Shown: positions 45,170-57,757 of the stretch, piece by piece
How positions within the stretch are numbered: position 1 is the stretch's first letter
Layout of the letters: every line of letters starts with the position of its first letter
DNA from: Siderastrea siderea
Taxonomy: Eukaryota; Cnidaria; Anthozoa; Scleractinia; Rhizangiidae
Direction: 5' to 3'
Assembly: GCA_964030785.1 (NCBI GenBank)
Contig: OZ034978.1
Coordinates: forward strand, 14,436,453-14,500,452
Length of the DNA stretch: 64,000 nucleotides
Made by a program: the position numbers and the translations under genes
The notes under the pieces: model-generated
Database searches by the model: none
The model's input: the letters and a program-made list of their open reading frames with translations, nothing else
What the model was told of the DNA's origin: nothing

Positions 45170-47000
45170 CAGGGTTCAGAATTTTATGTTTGCTTCCAAG
45201 CCCGGTTCCACACAACGCCACTCACGAGCAAACGGAAATTTTCTTTCACTCAAATATCGTGAGAGCAATGAAAATAGTCACGCGAATTACGCAATGAGTT
45301 TAGTACATACCTTTTGGACTTAATATAAATTCAGTGGTATTATAGTCATAGGAGAAAACAGTCATTTCTACGAAAGATCAAGAGGATACCTCCAAGAAAG
45401 GCGACGAAACTGACACGTAGACACAGATCACTGGATAAAGTTTTGACAGGGAACGTACAGGGACATGCTAACTGGTTACAATTGTGACAAAGCGAGTTTT
45501 GAAACTCAGAAGGTGGACATACATACACCCCTAACTGGGCCTTAGTAATTTCTTGGAAGGACTCGTTCAGTTGAGAGAAATAATCGCCCATCGTCATTAT
45601 TGAACTACAGCTGTACAACCCTTCCCCGAACCTATTTCTACACTTATGGAAAAATTTAGGGTATTGCAAAAGGCCTAATTTGCAAGAATAAGGCCCTGTC
45701 CAAGATTTCAGCAAACTCGCTGTCCAAGGCCTTCCCTTGATGCAATGCGTTCTCATCAAATCCTTTCCAGGAACGACTGGGAACAGGTCTCTCACTCGGA
45801 TGTCACGCGAGAATGGAAAAAGATCGCGTGGAATACGCAATCAAATTCCTCACTTGTCAATTACTTAAGCAAACAGCTTCCTTTCACTTAAATGTCACGC
45901 GAGCAAATAAAAATAAGTCACGAGAATTTTAAAAGCAATCGTTTGTTTACAAAGTTGTATTAGTTGCATTTTATACTGACACAGTATAGGCGGTGAGTGA
46001 AAATTATTTCATAACGTAGCGATTAGGGACAGTAAAATAAAGCATTCACAATAAAAACAAAGAAAGGTCATCTGCAAGCTTCCACGAAACCAGAGATCAC
46101 AGATAAGTGAACTTTAGACAGGAAGTCGGGGAATTATGCTGTGGAATGACGTTCTTTCAGTGAAAAATATTGCTGGCCCTTACACACGCGCAACAAAACC
46201 TTTCTTGCGCTTGCTCGTCCTTTGTAAGGTTGAGCGAAGGATCAACTAAGACTCTGTGACATCCTCTTAAGTCACGCTGGACATACCGAAGTCGTTACTT
46301 ACGCTACGTACGTACGTGACCCTGGCTTTGATAACAATATTAAATATATCAGGCGTCAAATTCTGTCTGCCTTTACGGTCTTGTGAACTGTTTACTCCAC
46401 AACGACAAGTCAAGTTGAGTTTTCATTTTCGGCTTGTGGCGTCTGTCCATGGTCTATTATTAAAAAAGTAGCAAAGGACCGTGAAAGTCTATTAACTGGC
46501 GTATCATTGTTGGCTTCAAACGGCGTCTGTTTGGGTTTTTTACCAAAACTGAACTGGTTTCAAATGGATTCCATGAAACGAGTACCGAATTAATTGACGT
46601 CATTTTGAGCCACAAAACGGTGATTCAGCCCCATCGTGAATTGACTATGAGCGCCACACGCTACAGTTTCTCCACCGTTACATGTAGATGTTTTTCGATC
46701 ATCACAAAAACAAAGAATTTTATAGTCATGATTTTGTATCACTAGGCTTCCGTAAAAACATCAAGAACTTACCTGCTTTATCAAAGCTTCTTGTGAATAC
46801 TTCTAAATCAATGAAAATTCTACTGATGATGTCTGCTACGTCAACAGAAACGGAGTGTTTTAGAACTTAATGGGTTGTAAATCGAAGTAGATCTAAAGCA
46901 GTGCAAGGACAGAAACCTGTATACTGCAGGCCGGAAGTGATATGCAAATGAAGTACAGTTAGCCTCGCTCTGAAGGGAAAGTGGAAATTACTTTACTATG
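45170..47000. repeat. Duplicated BEL 3' flank (unit 1 copy)
   Basis: 45170-45663 matches 70-530 and 46928-46995 matches 1608-1690. It likely contained the promoter side of the receptor-like gene before the BEL insertion. No clear exon; see the conserved short peptide noted at 70-530. Confidence 0.7.
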
Positions 47001-47100
47001 GGATCCACTATCATCGATCAAAATTGTCCACCACAGGTTTTTGGTCTTTTTACGTTTAGAGAACTGAGTTTAACTGCTTGCAAAGGGTTGCAGCGACGTT

Positions 47101-47340
47101 TCAACGAAGTGTTTTAGAAAAACACCTCGCGATATTTTTTGCAGTCACGGTTCTGTCATCAACCAATTTAAGTGATCCTTTATCTTCTGGGACCTCTGGG
47201 CGGATGAAGGAGACGAAAAAGTGGGTCACTGTTGTGGAATAGTCTTCCACTTGAAAGTCAGAGTCAACAGTTCTTCTACAAAGTTTAAAACCGAGATCAA
47301 TGTCATAATATCCTCTTCGTACTCCCACACGGTAAACATG
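47101..47340 (-). CDS. Unidentified open fragment
   Basis: The minus-strand frame runs from about 47340 to the stop at 47101 with a protein-like composition (GVRRGYYDIDLGFKLCRRTV, VEDYSTTVTHFFVSFIRPEV). A TATTTTTTGCAG-like tract is nearby, but splice borders are unclear. I recognise no domain. It may be a remnant or terminal exon from the unit boundary. Confidence 0.3.
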   Translation of the reverse strand, partial: HVYRVGVRRGYYDIDLGFKLCRRTVDSDFQVEDYSTTVTHFFVSFIRPEVPEDKGSLKLVDDRTVTAKNIARCFSKTLR

Positions 47341-47361
47341 TAAATCAGCTTTTCTTTCCGG

Positions 47362-47716
47362 CGTAAAAGCTCTAAAAAGCCCCCGGGGTCTTATTTAATT
47401 TCAGGCCTCATGAACGGGGGGGGGGGGGGGGGGGGGCTTGCTAGAGAGGGGGGTGGGGGGCTTATTAGAGAGTGGGGGAGGGGACTTATTTCAAATCTTT
47501 AAACATTTCATTGTTAAAATAATCTTTGCAAACTCAAACACTTACTTCTTATCAATGAAGACCGGCCAACTTTATGTATTTTTACTAGCTTTTATAAATC
47601 AATATAAAATTACACCAACTGGGGATGAAGTGGGTGGCTACTGAATAGAGATTAGGAGGGTCTAATTACAAAGCCTGATGCCTCAAGGGGGTGGAGGGCT
47701 TAATAGAGCTTTTACG
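47362..47716. mobile_element. MITE with G-rich body
   Basis: The left end CGTAAAAGCTCTAAAAAGCCCCC and the right end GGGCTTAATAGAGCTTTTACGG are inverted. The body has a G-run of about 20 (47416-47436) and repeated GGGGCTTATTAGAGAG motifs. It resembles the TA-target MITE at 5352-5718 in style. Confidence 0.65.
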
Positions 47717-48529
47717 GTATATATCTTTTTTTATCACTGATGTTTTTACTGCGTTAAATAAAGTATAAGTAAGTATATGAAGGAATGTGGGCACTCCAGT
47801 AGGCTTGGGGTAGGGGGTTAGGACGGAAGGACTGGGGGCTGCCGTAAGTCTAACTACCATTTCTCAAGGCTACTGGACCAGCACGTCCACCCAAAGACTA
47901 TCTACAAGATAAGCATGGCCCTGGACGACGAGCAGTGTGTCTTTTGTATCAGGGATAGTTGAGCAAAAAGAACACACGAGCGAGCGCGAAAATCGCCTAC
48001 CGCTTGGAAACGTGACCCGCGAGTGACGGGCAGCGTTCACGGTGACTCCTTGTTTGTCTCTAAAATGCATTCTCAGTTTAAGTGTGACTCAAGCACGATG
48101 CCTGCCGCCGAGAAGACAGTGGCGAGGTGCCTCAGTTTTTCTAGCTCACTTCATTCGCCAGCTCATCCTTGCACGCTAGGTTTTAGGGCAAACAAGATAA
48201 ACGATTAAGAGTTACAAGCGCTATTTGAAGACGTATTCCTTTAAGGAAAACGCGAACATTTCCATTAAAGGACGGTAGATTTTTATCTAATTAACCTCAG
48301 TAAGTTCTAAGACTTCAAGGTTTACTGTGAGCAAGTTTCTACAAAATCGGCTGAGAAGAAATTTGTGCTGAGTTGATTATTAAATTTTGGCTTCAAAATG
48401 TTATGTTTGTGTAATTGCCTCAGCTGCTGCAAGAACAACCCAGGTTAACTTAGTCTTTAACTTTTTGTGAGCTGTGTCAGTCTGCGTTGAAACTGACGTC
48501 TCATTAAGGACCATAAAGGCGAAATTTTT
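47717..48529. other. Spacer between duplicated units, no gene seen
   Basis: Unique relative to the rest of the window as far as I can tell. No exon or repeat structure is supported. Confidence 0.4.
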
Positions 48530-49141
48530 GGAGGTGGCGCACTGTTTGTACTAATGCATTTTTACATTTGAATTTAATTTGTGTGAGCTACTTTCATCAA
48601 AATTGATGAAATTAACGCTTCACTTGCATAATGCAACAGCTAGTACATAGTTAGCCGCATAGGTAAATTGGATTGTCACACAACGCTGTGGGCCTTTCGT
48701 CACGGCCAAAGTAACGGCTGTAAAAGTTAGTGCAGTTCAACCTCGTTCCCAGAATCTCTCTTCTTTCTGTCCACGAAGAGATATCTAGGGAACGAGGTTG
48801 AGAGTAGTCATAAGTGTTTGTTTTCAATTATGTGTAAGAGCTTGACCAATTGGCCAGAACAAGTTGTGTCTTTTGTGACGCGCACAAAATTAACAAGAAG
48901 TGCAACGTGACTTCGTCAAGTTATTGTCCTCTGAGGGCTACGTATTGTATAATTTCTCAACTAAATAAGGGTGTATTTTCATAGTTTTAAATTGTCGCTA
49001 GACAGTTTTTTTTGGGGAGTGTTGCAGATACAAGTGTCATTCTATATATAAAATTAATTGAAAACTTTAAAACTAGATATAATGTGCCATTAAATGAGAC
49101 TTGTAAATAGCTAAACTGTTCTTTATAGATTGTATTTTATT

Positions 49142-49766
49142 TCTTATCAAGCAGTATTCGTTTACTGGCTGTTAAGGGCTCTGTCTGTATCGGGTGAACT
49201 TTTCACCTGCCAAATTGTGACGAAGAGTCTAAAACAAACAGCACCAAAACGTTTCTGATAAAACGCTCTCTAGCGCTGGCATATTTCTTCACTCATGGTT
49301 CGTCGCTGGATGGGAGAAGCTTTCAAAGTTTTAACCTGGTAAGTTGTGAACATTTGTCTTACTATTCAAGCCGGATAAAACTGCCAAGATGGTATTTAAA
49401 AATTCATGACACACCTTCCCAAACCAAAACCCTAAAAGAATAGGGGAAGTGAAAAACTTGCGGCTGTAACCTTACTCTTAAAACATTCCTTTGAAAAGTT
49501 TAGCTGAAATCTGTAGTCTCTTTTCTGTCTTCAAATTTACTGCACGTAATAGATTTTGCTTTTAACTTGACAACCACTCTTCCTCAACCAGAGACTTCAC
49601 TTCCTGGGAGGCTTTCTCTCCTACGCCTTCATGGTCATTTACCTTAAGGTTGCTGTTATTAGCGACAGCGTTATTAGGCGATTCCCTCCCCCCACCCTAC
49701 TGTAGATTAAGCGACTATTTAGACACTTTTCTCATGTTTTGAGTAAATATTTACTTAAGAAAACAC
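49142..49766. other. 3' region of unit 2 gene with an extra block of about 470 bp
   Basis: 49260-49320 resembles the stop region of unit 1 (28290-28350), but 49330-49805 has no counterpart there. It replaces the last codons of the gene with a different C-terminus (ending FGDPKKKSLA). Nature of the block unknown. Confidence 0.5.
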
Positions 49767-52700
49767 TTAAGCTAGGGATTTTTTCTTGGGATCGCCAAAG
49801 GCGATTCTAAAAAAAGGTGACGTTAGTTCTTCCCACCACCAGTCGTCGAATGTACCTTTCCACAAAGGTGGCTTCCTGAATTTCAAAATCGATAGGTAAT
49901 TAAAGTCGTCAACTAACTCGGAAAAATTTTCGGAAGCAAGCCTTAAAACAAGTTTCAGTGAATCGTTAGACGGTTCAGAGAAAACTTTTTTCATGCGAAG
50001 TGACGCAAAATCTGAGATGTTTACAACTCTGAAATTCTGGGAAAGATACTGAGTGACAAGTCTCAAGTTCCAACGTTGAAACTCTAACATCACATACTTA
50101 GTTGTAATCGCTTGCCAATCACAGCGAAGAACTGAATAGTAATTGTGCAGAGTATCGTTTACCCTCGATAGTACACGAGAAGGGTTTTGAACGATAATAA
50201 CCGATTGGGTGTGTTTTAAATGTTCCTGCAACCCATCAAAGCTGCGTTTGAGTTTCAGGTATTGGTACAACATGCGTGGCCCTTTCCAATTCAACGCTCT
50301 TTTAGCACATATCATTTGGTCCAGGTGGTCCGTGATCTCATCGTAGTACATCTGTGTTGTAGTTCTTTCTTGTTGGCTTTCTTCGGTAGTATCTGTTGAC
50401 TTTCTACTGCTACGCTCCTCACTGCGCTCGCACAACTTCCTTGTGTGCGGTCTAGTAACGGCGTCAAACATTTGTGTAAGATTATTTTTCTCTTTATCCA
50501 TAAATGAAAGAAAATCACTTCTGATAATACCATGCTCTGATTTCAAAACATACATCACGGGTAGAAAGTATCTGAGCAAATCCTGGTGTTTCTCGTTTTC
50601 AATGTAGTCGTAGAAGACTTTATCAAGTTTAAAAGATGCCTTTAAGAGACTGCCATCTCTGGCTTGATAGCTGTCGCATTCGTCGTCTTGAAAACGTTGA
50701 AATTCGTCATTTCCTAAATGAGCAAACAAGCGGCCTGGACTCGTTTCAAAGAAGAGATGGAAGAAAAGAAAGTACTCAGCCTGTATGGTAGGATAGCTAA
50801 GTGATCCACCGAATTTCTCAATGACTGCCACGACTTTGCACCAAGGACTCTTCCAATCACAAGCAATACCACCGACGAGCACTGCTAAGTACATAGGGGT
50901 TATGCCATCTTTATTGGGACAGTTGACGTCCATGCCCGTTAATTTCTTGTTCGAAAGCAAATCATGGATAAGCCGCCACATTCCTCGAACAGCCGCGATA
51001 TGGTACAAGGTTAAGTCACGTCGACGTTCGTTACAGCCGATGTTTACTGTCTCATTTTGTAGAAGACTGTTTAAAATAATGGAGGCTGATGTCGATGCGA
51101 CTTCCACTTCTAAAGCTCTTAGAATATTTTTCTGATGAAAATTGCGGAATACTGTATATTTGATAGAATATAACACTGAAAGCCAAAGAGGAGAAAAGCC
51201 GTCTGCATTTCTTAATTTTAAGTAAGGATTAGCTCCCCAGGTGAGGAATTTTTCAATTGCGAATATGTTTGCTCCTTGCGCTGCTCTGTGAAATGCGTTA
51301 TAGCCTTCTGCATCAAAACACTCGTTGATAACCTCGGTTCCTCGAGGATGAGACTTGATCGCTATGGCAAGTGGACCGTCACCAGACCGAAACGTTTTTG
51401 ACGATCCATTTTGATCACGTACCTCTTCGTAGTCATCCAAAAAGTAGTCGAAAAGAAAATTATCTGATTCTATGTATTCCTGCAAATCTTCCCTTACTAG
51501 GTACTGAGAAAGATAATGTAAGTAATGTAACTTGTGATAAGATATCATGTGCAATGAAGATCTGTTAAACATCTCTCCGCACGAAATATCTACTGTCACC
51601 TTGTGCTTTGTGAGGACTTTAGACATGTGACGCCCGCCCCTCCGTAGATAGGTCAAAAGCGGGCTTAAACCTGACCGATCATCGTGGCAATTGACATATG
51701 CACCGGCTTGTAACATAACGTTTACAGAGCGAACCAAATTACACCTCACCAAGAAAACAAGTAGTCAGCATCCAAGCAACCCAAAATGATTGAATTGTCT
51801 TGCCAAGGCTTTCTTAAAGCTTAAAGATCCTGGAATCCACGTTGGCTCGTATGGTTTGATGATAGTCAGAGCAACCTTTTTTAGGAGCGTGTACAAATTG
51901 CTATCAAAAAGAAAAACCGGTGGGGTTGCTGTATAGACCAAATAACTACGTTTGAGGCTACCAGCGCTCCCAGTGAGAAGAAGCGATGCACTGGCTTTCT
52001 TTTCTAGTAGCTCTAAAGCAATTTGGTATGTTTTCACCATAGATTTTGAGAAAATCCAGATATAATTTGCATCAATGCTGTTCGAAAAACTGTTAGTAAT
52101 TCGTATCAGTGCATTTAACCAGGAATATTGAAGTTCCCCTTTTTCCCAGGGTTCTTTCTTGTCTAACTCTTCAATCCACTTTATAGGTTTCTCCACATAT
52201 AAGTCAGCAAAATACTCTTTACCAACAAATTCAATGTTTTTGGCAAAGTAGTACAATGCGGTCTTGTCCCTGCCGTCTTTTGCAAAGAAGTCTCCACCTA
52301 AGTCAAGCAAAGTGCAGAAAATGCTCGTAACAAGACACGCTGCGGCACTGTGAAGTGGAGTGGAAAAGTTGAAGCTTCCTTGGTTTGTTTTTGCCCCATT
52401 TTCAACCAGAAAGGTCACTAGTGTTATCATCCCATGGCAGGAAGCAATATGCAGCGGAGTCGACCCATTGCAGTCAGGTGCATTGACGTCTGCATTCTGT
52501 GTAACAAGCAACTTGGCAACACTATGATAGCCATACATGGCTGCAATATGCAAGGGAGTAAATCCGCATGGACAGTAAGTCTCTTGTAGGCCAGCCAGAG
52601 CAAGCTGGGGAACGAAATTGGCGTTGCACCGTACAGAAGTATCAACGCCTGTAGCTAGCATTTCTTTTAGCACATTATGGTTGTCTAAATGAACGGCCTC

Positions 52701-54845
52701 GTGTAAGGGACGTCTACCTGCAGCATTAAGGCAGTTGATAGCACTTTCTGGTTGACGCATCAAAGACTTAATTACAGATACGTGTCCCTTTCTAACTGCA
52801 GCATGTAGCGCTGTCTCGCGCATTTGTAAGTGGTAACTGTCGTGCATATGTACCCTGATGTCCTTCCAATTCATCTTTGCTGCATTCCTTTTCGTAAGAG
52901 TGCTATCGTTTATACAATAATCTCTAATTCCCTCATTTAGTAGATAATCCACTACAGATCTGTGGCCTCCAGCAGCAGCATGATGTAATGAAACATCATC
53001 CAAAACGCCACCAGCTTCCTTGAGGGTTTTAACGACTTCAAGATGTCCATTTGTAGCTGCCAAATGGACAGCAGAGTTATTACAGCCGGTGGCTTTCATA
53101 ACATTCACCTGGTGTTTGATAAGAAATTTCACAACATCAACGTTGCCCTCCTGCGCAGCGACGTGCAACAAAGAATATTGGCACGACCTACTCCTACACT
53201 CATGCACGGGATCATTTGCCAATGAAGAGCTTGAAAGCTTAATCTCTAGACATGTGACAGTGTGGTTTAGGTTAGCTCCTCTTCCGAAGAGAAAAATCAG
53301 ATTTTTAAGGCGTCCAGCAGCCGCAGCCATAAAGGAAGGGGTGCGATGGTCGTTATCTAAATAATCGATGTCTAAGAAATGCTTGGCCAAAAGCTCAGTT
53401 ACCTCTGAAGTGGCTGCACGTGAGCTGATGTGTAAGGCAGTGGTGTTGGATTCATCAGAACTGTTGACTAGACTTGAAGGGAGTGATAAGAATTCGTGTA
53501 CCTGATGTTCATTTGAACCTCCCTCTACGATGTGGCATGTTAAATAGAAGGCTTCTTCTGGTGACAATGGTCTCTCCATACCCTTTGTATGCTGAAGATA
53601 ATATTTTGCTAGACGTTCGTGGCCATATTGTTTCTTTACGTAATAAAATCTCCCCTTGTTAGTATCACTGGTTAGCCATTGTGATAAAGAAGCGTGGTAA
53701 ATTCGCACTAGATCATTTTCCGATCCATACCACAAGAATAACGACACCTCGTCGAGTTTTGGAATGAAATCATACTCGAAGTCGAGGCCTGGATTGTCCT
53801 GCTTAAGGAGAGAGTATATGTCCTGATCAGATAGTGGTGCATATGACGCAACCAAGACTTCAAAGATTTGACGAAGAGATTGGAAGGATTCACTTGTGCT
53901 AAATTTTCGTGCAAAGTATAATTGATAAACGCTGCCTACCGTTTCTGGGATGTTCTCAGTCCAGTTCTCAGTCCAGTCCAGGTGCTTCAAATAAAACGTT
54001 TAACAGAAGCCTTACGAATAAAAAGTTTCCTTGGGATTTCTCGACCAGGCTGGAAACAATTCGTTGACTGGGTGTATCGTTGTCCCTGACTGAAAAATAT
54101 GCCTTCATCTTAGATATAACTGAATCTTTTACTGGGTATATCTTGTGCGCCAAATATGTATCAATATCCTCTAAATTTCTTTCGTCGTCTGACCGAAGCT
54201 CCAGTCTTTGCATTCCCTTAAGGCTTGTAGTAACTGTGCTCATATTACGTGAGGTAATGATCAGTTTCAGCCATCTTGGAAGTCGCCGAACTTTCGACAT
54301 GAGAATGTTCAGAATTTCCGCTTTGTTAGCTGTGCACTCGTCCAACGCATCAATAATGATATACCAGGGAAGTTTGGGTTGGTGCTGCAATTTTGTCAAA
54401 GGTGTAACGATTCCTTCTTGGAAACACCACTCCGGATCCTGTGGACAGTTGTTTTGCAGTACTCTGTGCACAAAGGAATCACTCAAAATGATTTCACGGT
54501 ATTCCTCGATACTCAAAGCAACCATATTTGCAAGATTTTGGACAAATTTAGCCGCATTTTGTGTGCCTTTGTCAGAGTGCATGCAGAAATGATACCCCAG
54601 AATTCTGTTGTGAATAAATTGGCTTGACGTTTTGGAACAAAGCAAATGACAAACAAACGCTGTCTTGCCAGAACCAGGGTCTCCAATAAGTAAAACACCA
54701 CGGCCCTCTGTCTGCTCCAGGATTTCGTCCATTTCATGGTAAAGCCATTGTCGCCCAATAAAGTCCGATCTCGCCGACTTTATAAACTCACCGAAGTCAA
54801 AGTACTTGAGCTTCAAAACATCATCGTATCTTTTGATAGCACATC
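49767..54845 (-). pseudogene. Unit 2, exon 4: NACHT-ankyrin, broken in two places
   Basis: Aligned with unit 1 exon 4, the sequence is intact from 54845 through NACHT (GDPGSGKT and IIIDALDEC kept). It then shifts frame near 53970, where a 12-nt direct repeat (CTGGACTGAGAA, minus strand) gives 4 extra bases and a TGA at 53968. The ankyrin frame resumes from 53990 to 51765, stops at a TGA where unit 1 has a Pro codon, and continues in the same frame from 51764 to 49767. Ankyrin and C-terminal parts differ from unit 1 at many positions. A truncated product ending after NACHT is possible. Confidence 0.85.
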
Positions 54846-54960
54846 CTAAAGAAAAAAGAAAAACCAGCAGTAAAGAACATATTATTTAAAGCCATTAAAC
54901 TACATTGTAATGTTCCTGGATGTTTTAAAATCGGGAATTTCACCAAATCATTTGACGTAC

Positions 54961-55113
54961 CGTCTTTTATGAATGTGTTATCATTCGAGAGTTCACACAG
55001 GCTCCAAAAGAGTAACATCATCACCCATAGTAACGTAGCATAGGAAGGCTGGACAGCGGCTGGATTCCTTTCACGTTTTGTTTTTGTTGAGCTCTGATGA
55101 TCAGAGGAAGCAG
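54961..55113 (-). CDS. Unit 2, exon 3: linker with hydrophobic segment
   Basis: 153 nt, open, same borders as unit 1. The hydrophobic run is kept with conservative changes (LLWVMMLLFWSL), which supports a structural role. Confidence 0.75.
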
Positions 55114-55367
55114 CTGTTGAAATGAAATAAGTACTGAATCACCAACAAATGAATTATGTACAAACAGGTCTATCACACTTCCTAGCAATACAGTGATTTG
55201 TGTAGCAGGTTTGGGGCTCAGACACCACTGCTAAGTTGCCGGACACTTTTGCAACCAGCCTTTTTGTTGTAGGTTCAAACTATAGTCATAAAAACACTTT
55301 TACTATCAAAGACGTCCATAAGGTGTCTGACAGAGATGCGTTTCGAACAACATTCGTTAGAGCGTAC

Positions 55368-55478
55368 CTGCATGGTGCTCAGCCATGGTTATGCCTTCAG
55401 TCCGTTGAAAAGCCTGGGCAGTAGATTCAAACCTTTCGCTTTGTGTGCCTGTTGAGCTCTGATCATCGGAAGAAGCAT
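55368..55478 (-). CDS. Unit 2, exon 2: Ser-rich linker
   Basis: 111 nt, open, DASSDDQSSTGTQSERFES. Acceptor TTTCAACAG, donor GTACGC. Several amino-acid changes relative to unit 1 fit a loosely constrained linker. Confidence 0.75.
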
Positions 55479-55955
55479 CTGTTGAAATAAAATATGACGA
55501 GATAACGTTACTGACACAATTTGTTGGAAGATAAAAAAAACCGTTGTTTGACGATCAATTCTTCTGTTACTGGAAATGGAGTTTGCACCATTTAGTCACA
55601 AGACAAGCTGTCAGTCTGCTTCACTTAAAAATTAATGCTGTTGGCAGTTTCTTGGTATTGTGGATGTTGTGATCACCAAATGACGTAAAACAAAAGATTG
55701 AAAAGACAATAAACAACACCCACAGCTAAACTGAATAGTTAACCAAGAATAGTTTCCGTAAGACCAAGAAGCACCCAAAATGTTTCAAGAGGTGCCCTTG
55801 CAGCTTTCAAGGAAGGGTAATTTATGCCCTATTCAGTAAGCCCACCTGCAATTCTCGGTTGCTCACACCTTTAATATTCAGTTCGTCTACACGAAATGCT
55901 GAAGTTGCTATATTTTAAAACCACATTGCATGCAAAAAACCGTTTAAATTCATAC
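55479..55955. other. Intron 1 of unit 2 (empty site for the foldback)
   Basis: Short counterpart of 34036-36255 that lacks the 1.6-kb foldback element. No exon. Confidence 0.7.
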
Positions 55956-57159
55956 CAACAACCAGGTTGATCATGCTATCAAGAAGATCTTTGCTTTGTT
56001 TGGCCCAGCTGTATTCCTTCTCATAGGAGTCACGCAATTCTTTGGCTTCCTCAAGTCGCTTCTGCCTGTTTTGGCCCCAGATAGACGTGATGGCTGCAGC
56101 CCATACCGTGGGATCCTCTGAGTCAATCACACAGGATAAACCAAATGGTACTTGGCTTAGGGCTTCTCCAAACCCTGAATTCTTACTGACAAGCACAGGC
56201 AGACCAGCTGATAGGGCCTCAAGACCTGTCAACCCAAAGCCCTCTGTTCTGGAAGGCATGAGTACAAGATCAACCTCACAAAGTAATGATTTCAACTTCT
56301 CTCGGTTCTTGACATAGCTTCTAACCTTCAGCCGATTTGCAGGAATATCACATTGAAGTAAACGGTCCCTTATCTCCTCGTGTTTCCCATTGGACGCTCC
56401 AACGAAAACAAGATGAGTGTCAGTGAGCATAGCAACAGCTCTGGCTGCAATGTCAAAACCCTTTAACTCGAAATCTTCAGCATCTCCGCGGCCAAACACC
56501 AAGATACTGCGGTGTTGTCTCTCTTCTAGAACTTGTTTAACACTCAAACATTCATCAAAAACACCAGGAGTAAAGTCAAGAACAGTTTGATCCTTTTGAC
56601 AACCGCGGAGATACGAGCGAAAGGCCTCGCTCAACTTGGGTCCAACTCCTACAACAAAGTTAGCCATTTCGCACAGCTCTACTTCAACATTGTGCTTTTC
56701 TTCACCCTTTGAAATAGGATTTGAATAGGCTTTAAACATTCCTAATTCCTCTGGGTCTGTGTGTACCACTTGCACCCACTTGCATTTGCGAGACTGCCTA
56801 ATAACTTGAGCCTGGCGACCGAGTTTCACCCCATGACCAACGATTATGTCAATTTGCAAATGCTCTGGAGGAAAACTAAGCCATTCCAGTTCATCATAAC
56901 CAGGCTGCCGTGTTGCCTCTACAATCTTTATGTTGTGACCTAGGGCAATGTTCTTATCTTTCTCGCTGCATTGTGGTAGAAAGAAACTGATCTCCACTTC
57001 AGGGAATTTGGCCAGCTGAATGGCTAACTCTCTGTTTATGGTGGAAAGGCCTCCCTTGCTTGATCCCCATTCGGAGGCCAAAATGGTGACTTTAACTGTG
57101 TTCGATCCATTTGCTTGTTCATGTTCTTGAGATTCTCGTAAAGTGGATGCCACGGTCAT
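55956..57159 (-). CDS. Unit 2, exon 1: GT4-family glycosyltransferase
   Basis: Same length (1204 nt) and motifs as unit 1, including EX7E and the GGLSTINREL loop. The first 960 bases of the exon differ from unit 1 at only about seven places, while the last 240 bases (55956-56190) carry some twenty changes. The reading frame is intact and most changes are conservative, so the enzyme part may still be functional here. Confidence 0.86.
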
Positions 57160-57280
57160 AATGGCTTCTAGGTTACCTTAACGTGGTTGTTAGGGGAGAG
57201 TGATGAACGCCTAGAAACAAAAAAATATATACATTAAAAACACGTGGTAAGGTTAGTATTGTCGGAAGCCTTTGCCAGGG

Positions 57281-57590
57281 TGTGACTGCTGCGCAGTGCA
57301 GTTAGCAGTATGTTTTTGCATGTGCTTAGCTGCCGCGCCCGTTTTCTCTTGTAAGCTACCCGCCATTTTGTTTTGTTCTCGTGTGGTCTTAAGGTTTGTA
57401 AAGTTATCGCTGTTCATCGGATCTTTGCTGTCCTTTTAAACGGCCTGAACGATTGTTATCTCGGGAATCGGGATTCAAACTCACAACTAAACGGCATGTG
57501 CTGTACCTGATCTGTGAATAAACTACGTTTGGGACGTTCTGTTGTTTTGTCGCAATTCTTCTCGTTATGTACGACGGGAGGCCAGCCTCA
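57281..57590 (+). repeat. 5' LTR of BEL copy 2
   Basis: 310 bp, nearly identical to 37581-37890 (ends CCTCA instead of CCACA). Its full length shows that the gap of about 70 bp in the 3' LTR of copy 1 is a deletion. Confidence 0.92.
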
Positions 57591-57757
57591 TTAACAATCG
57601 TTTAACGACATGCGTATAGCAGTCATGTCCGTCAACAAAGAAGCAAGATCCGAGGCCCAGGCCAATGTGGCACTGGAAGAAGAAACTGAAGAATCAAGGA
57701 AGCGTTCCCTGACGGAAAAGGGGTATACGTATCAACTCGACTTGAAAACAAGCAACT

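Larger units (their letters stand above)
27531..47000. repeat. Duplicated unit 1 (approximate limits)
   Basis: From about 27530 the sequence matches the region from about 48530. The match runs through the whole receptor-like gene, the glycosyltransferase exon and the BEL element. The BEL 3' flank of this unit (45170-47000) in turn matches the left edge of the window. The offset to unit 2 changes from about 21.4 kb at the NACHT exon to exactly 19.7 kb at the BEL start, because of later insertions and deletions. Confidence 0.85.
53968..57159 (-). other. Unit 2 gene model: possible truncated GT-NACHT protein
   Basis: Exons 57159-55956, 55478-55368, 55113-54961 and 54845-53968 join in the same phases as unit 1 and give 2346 nt, 781 residues, ending just after the NACHT module (VLFEAPGLD). 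All glycosyltransferase and Walker motifs remain. Whether it is expressed or is a decaying pseudogene cannot be told from sequence; loss of the ankyrin sensor would make it a regulator-like short form or a dead copy. Confidence 0.6.
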
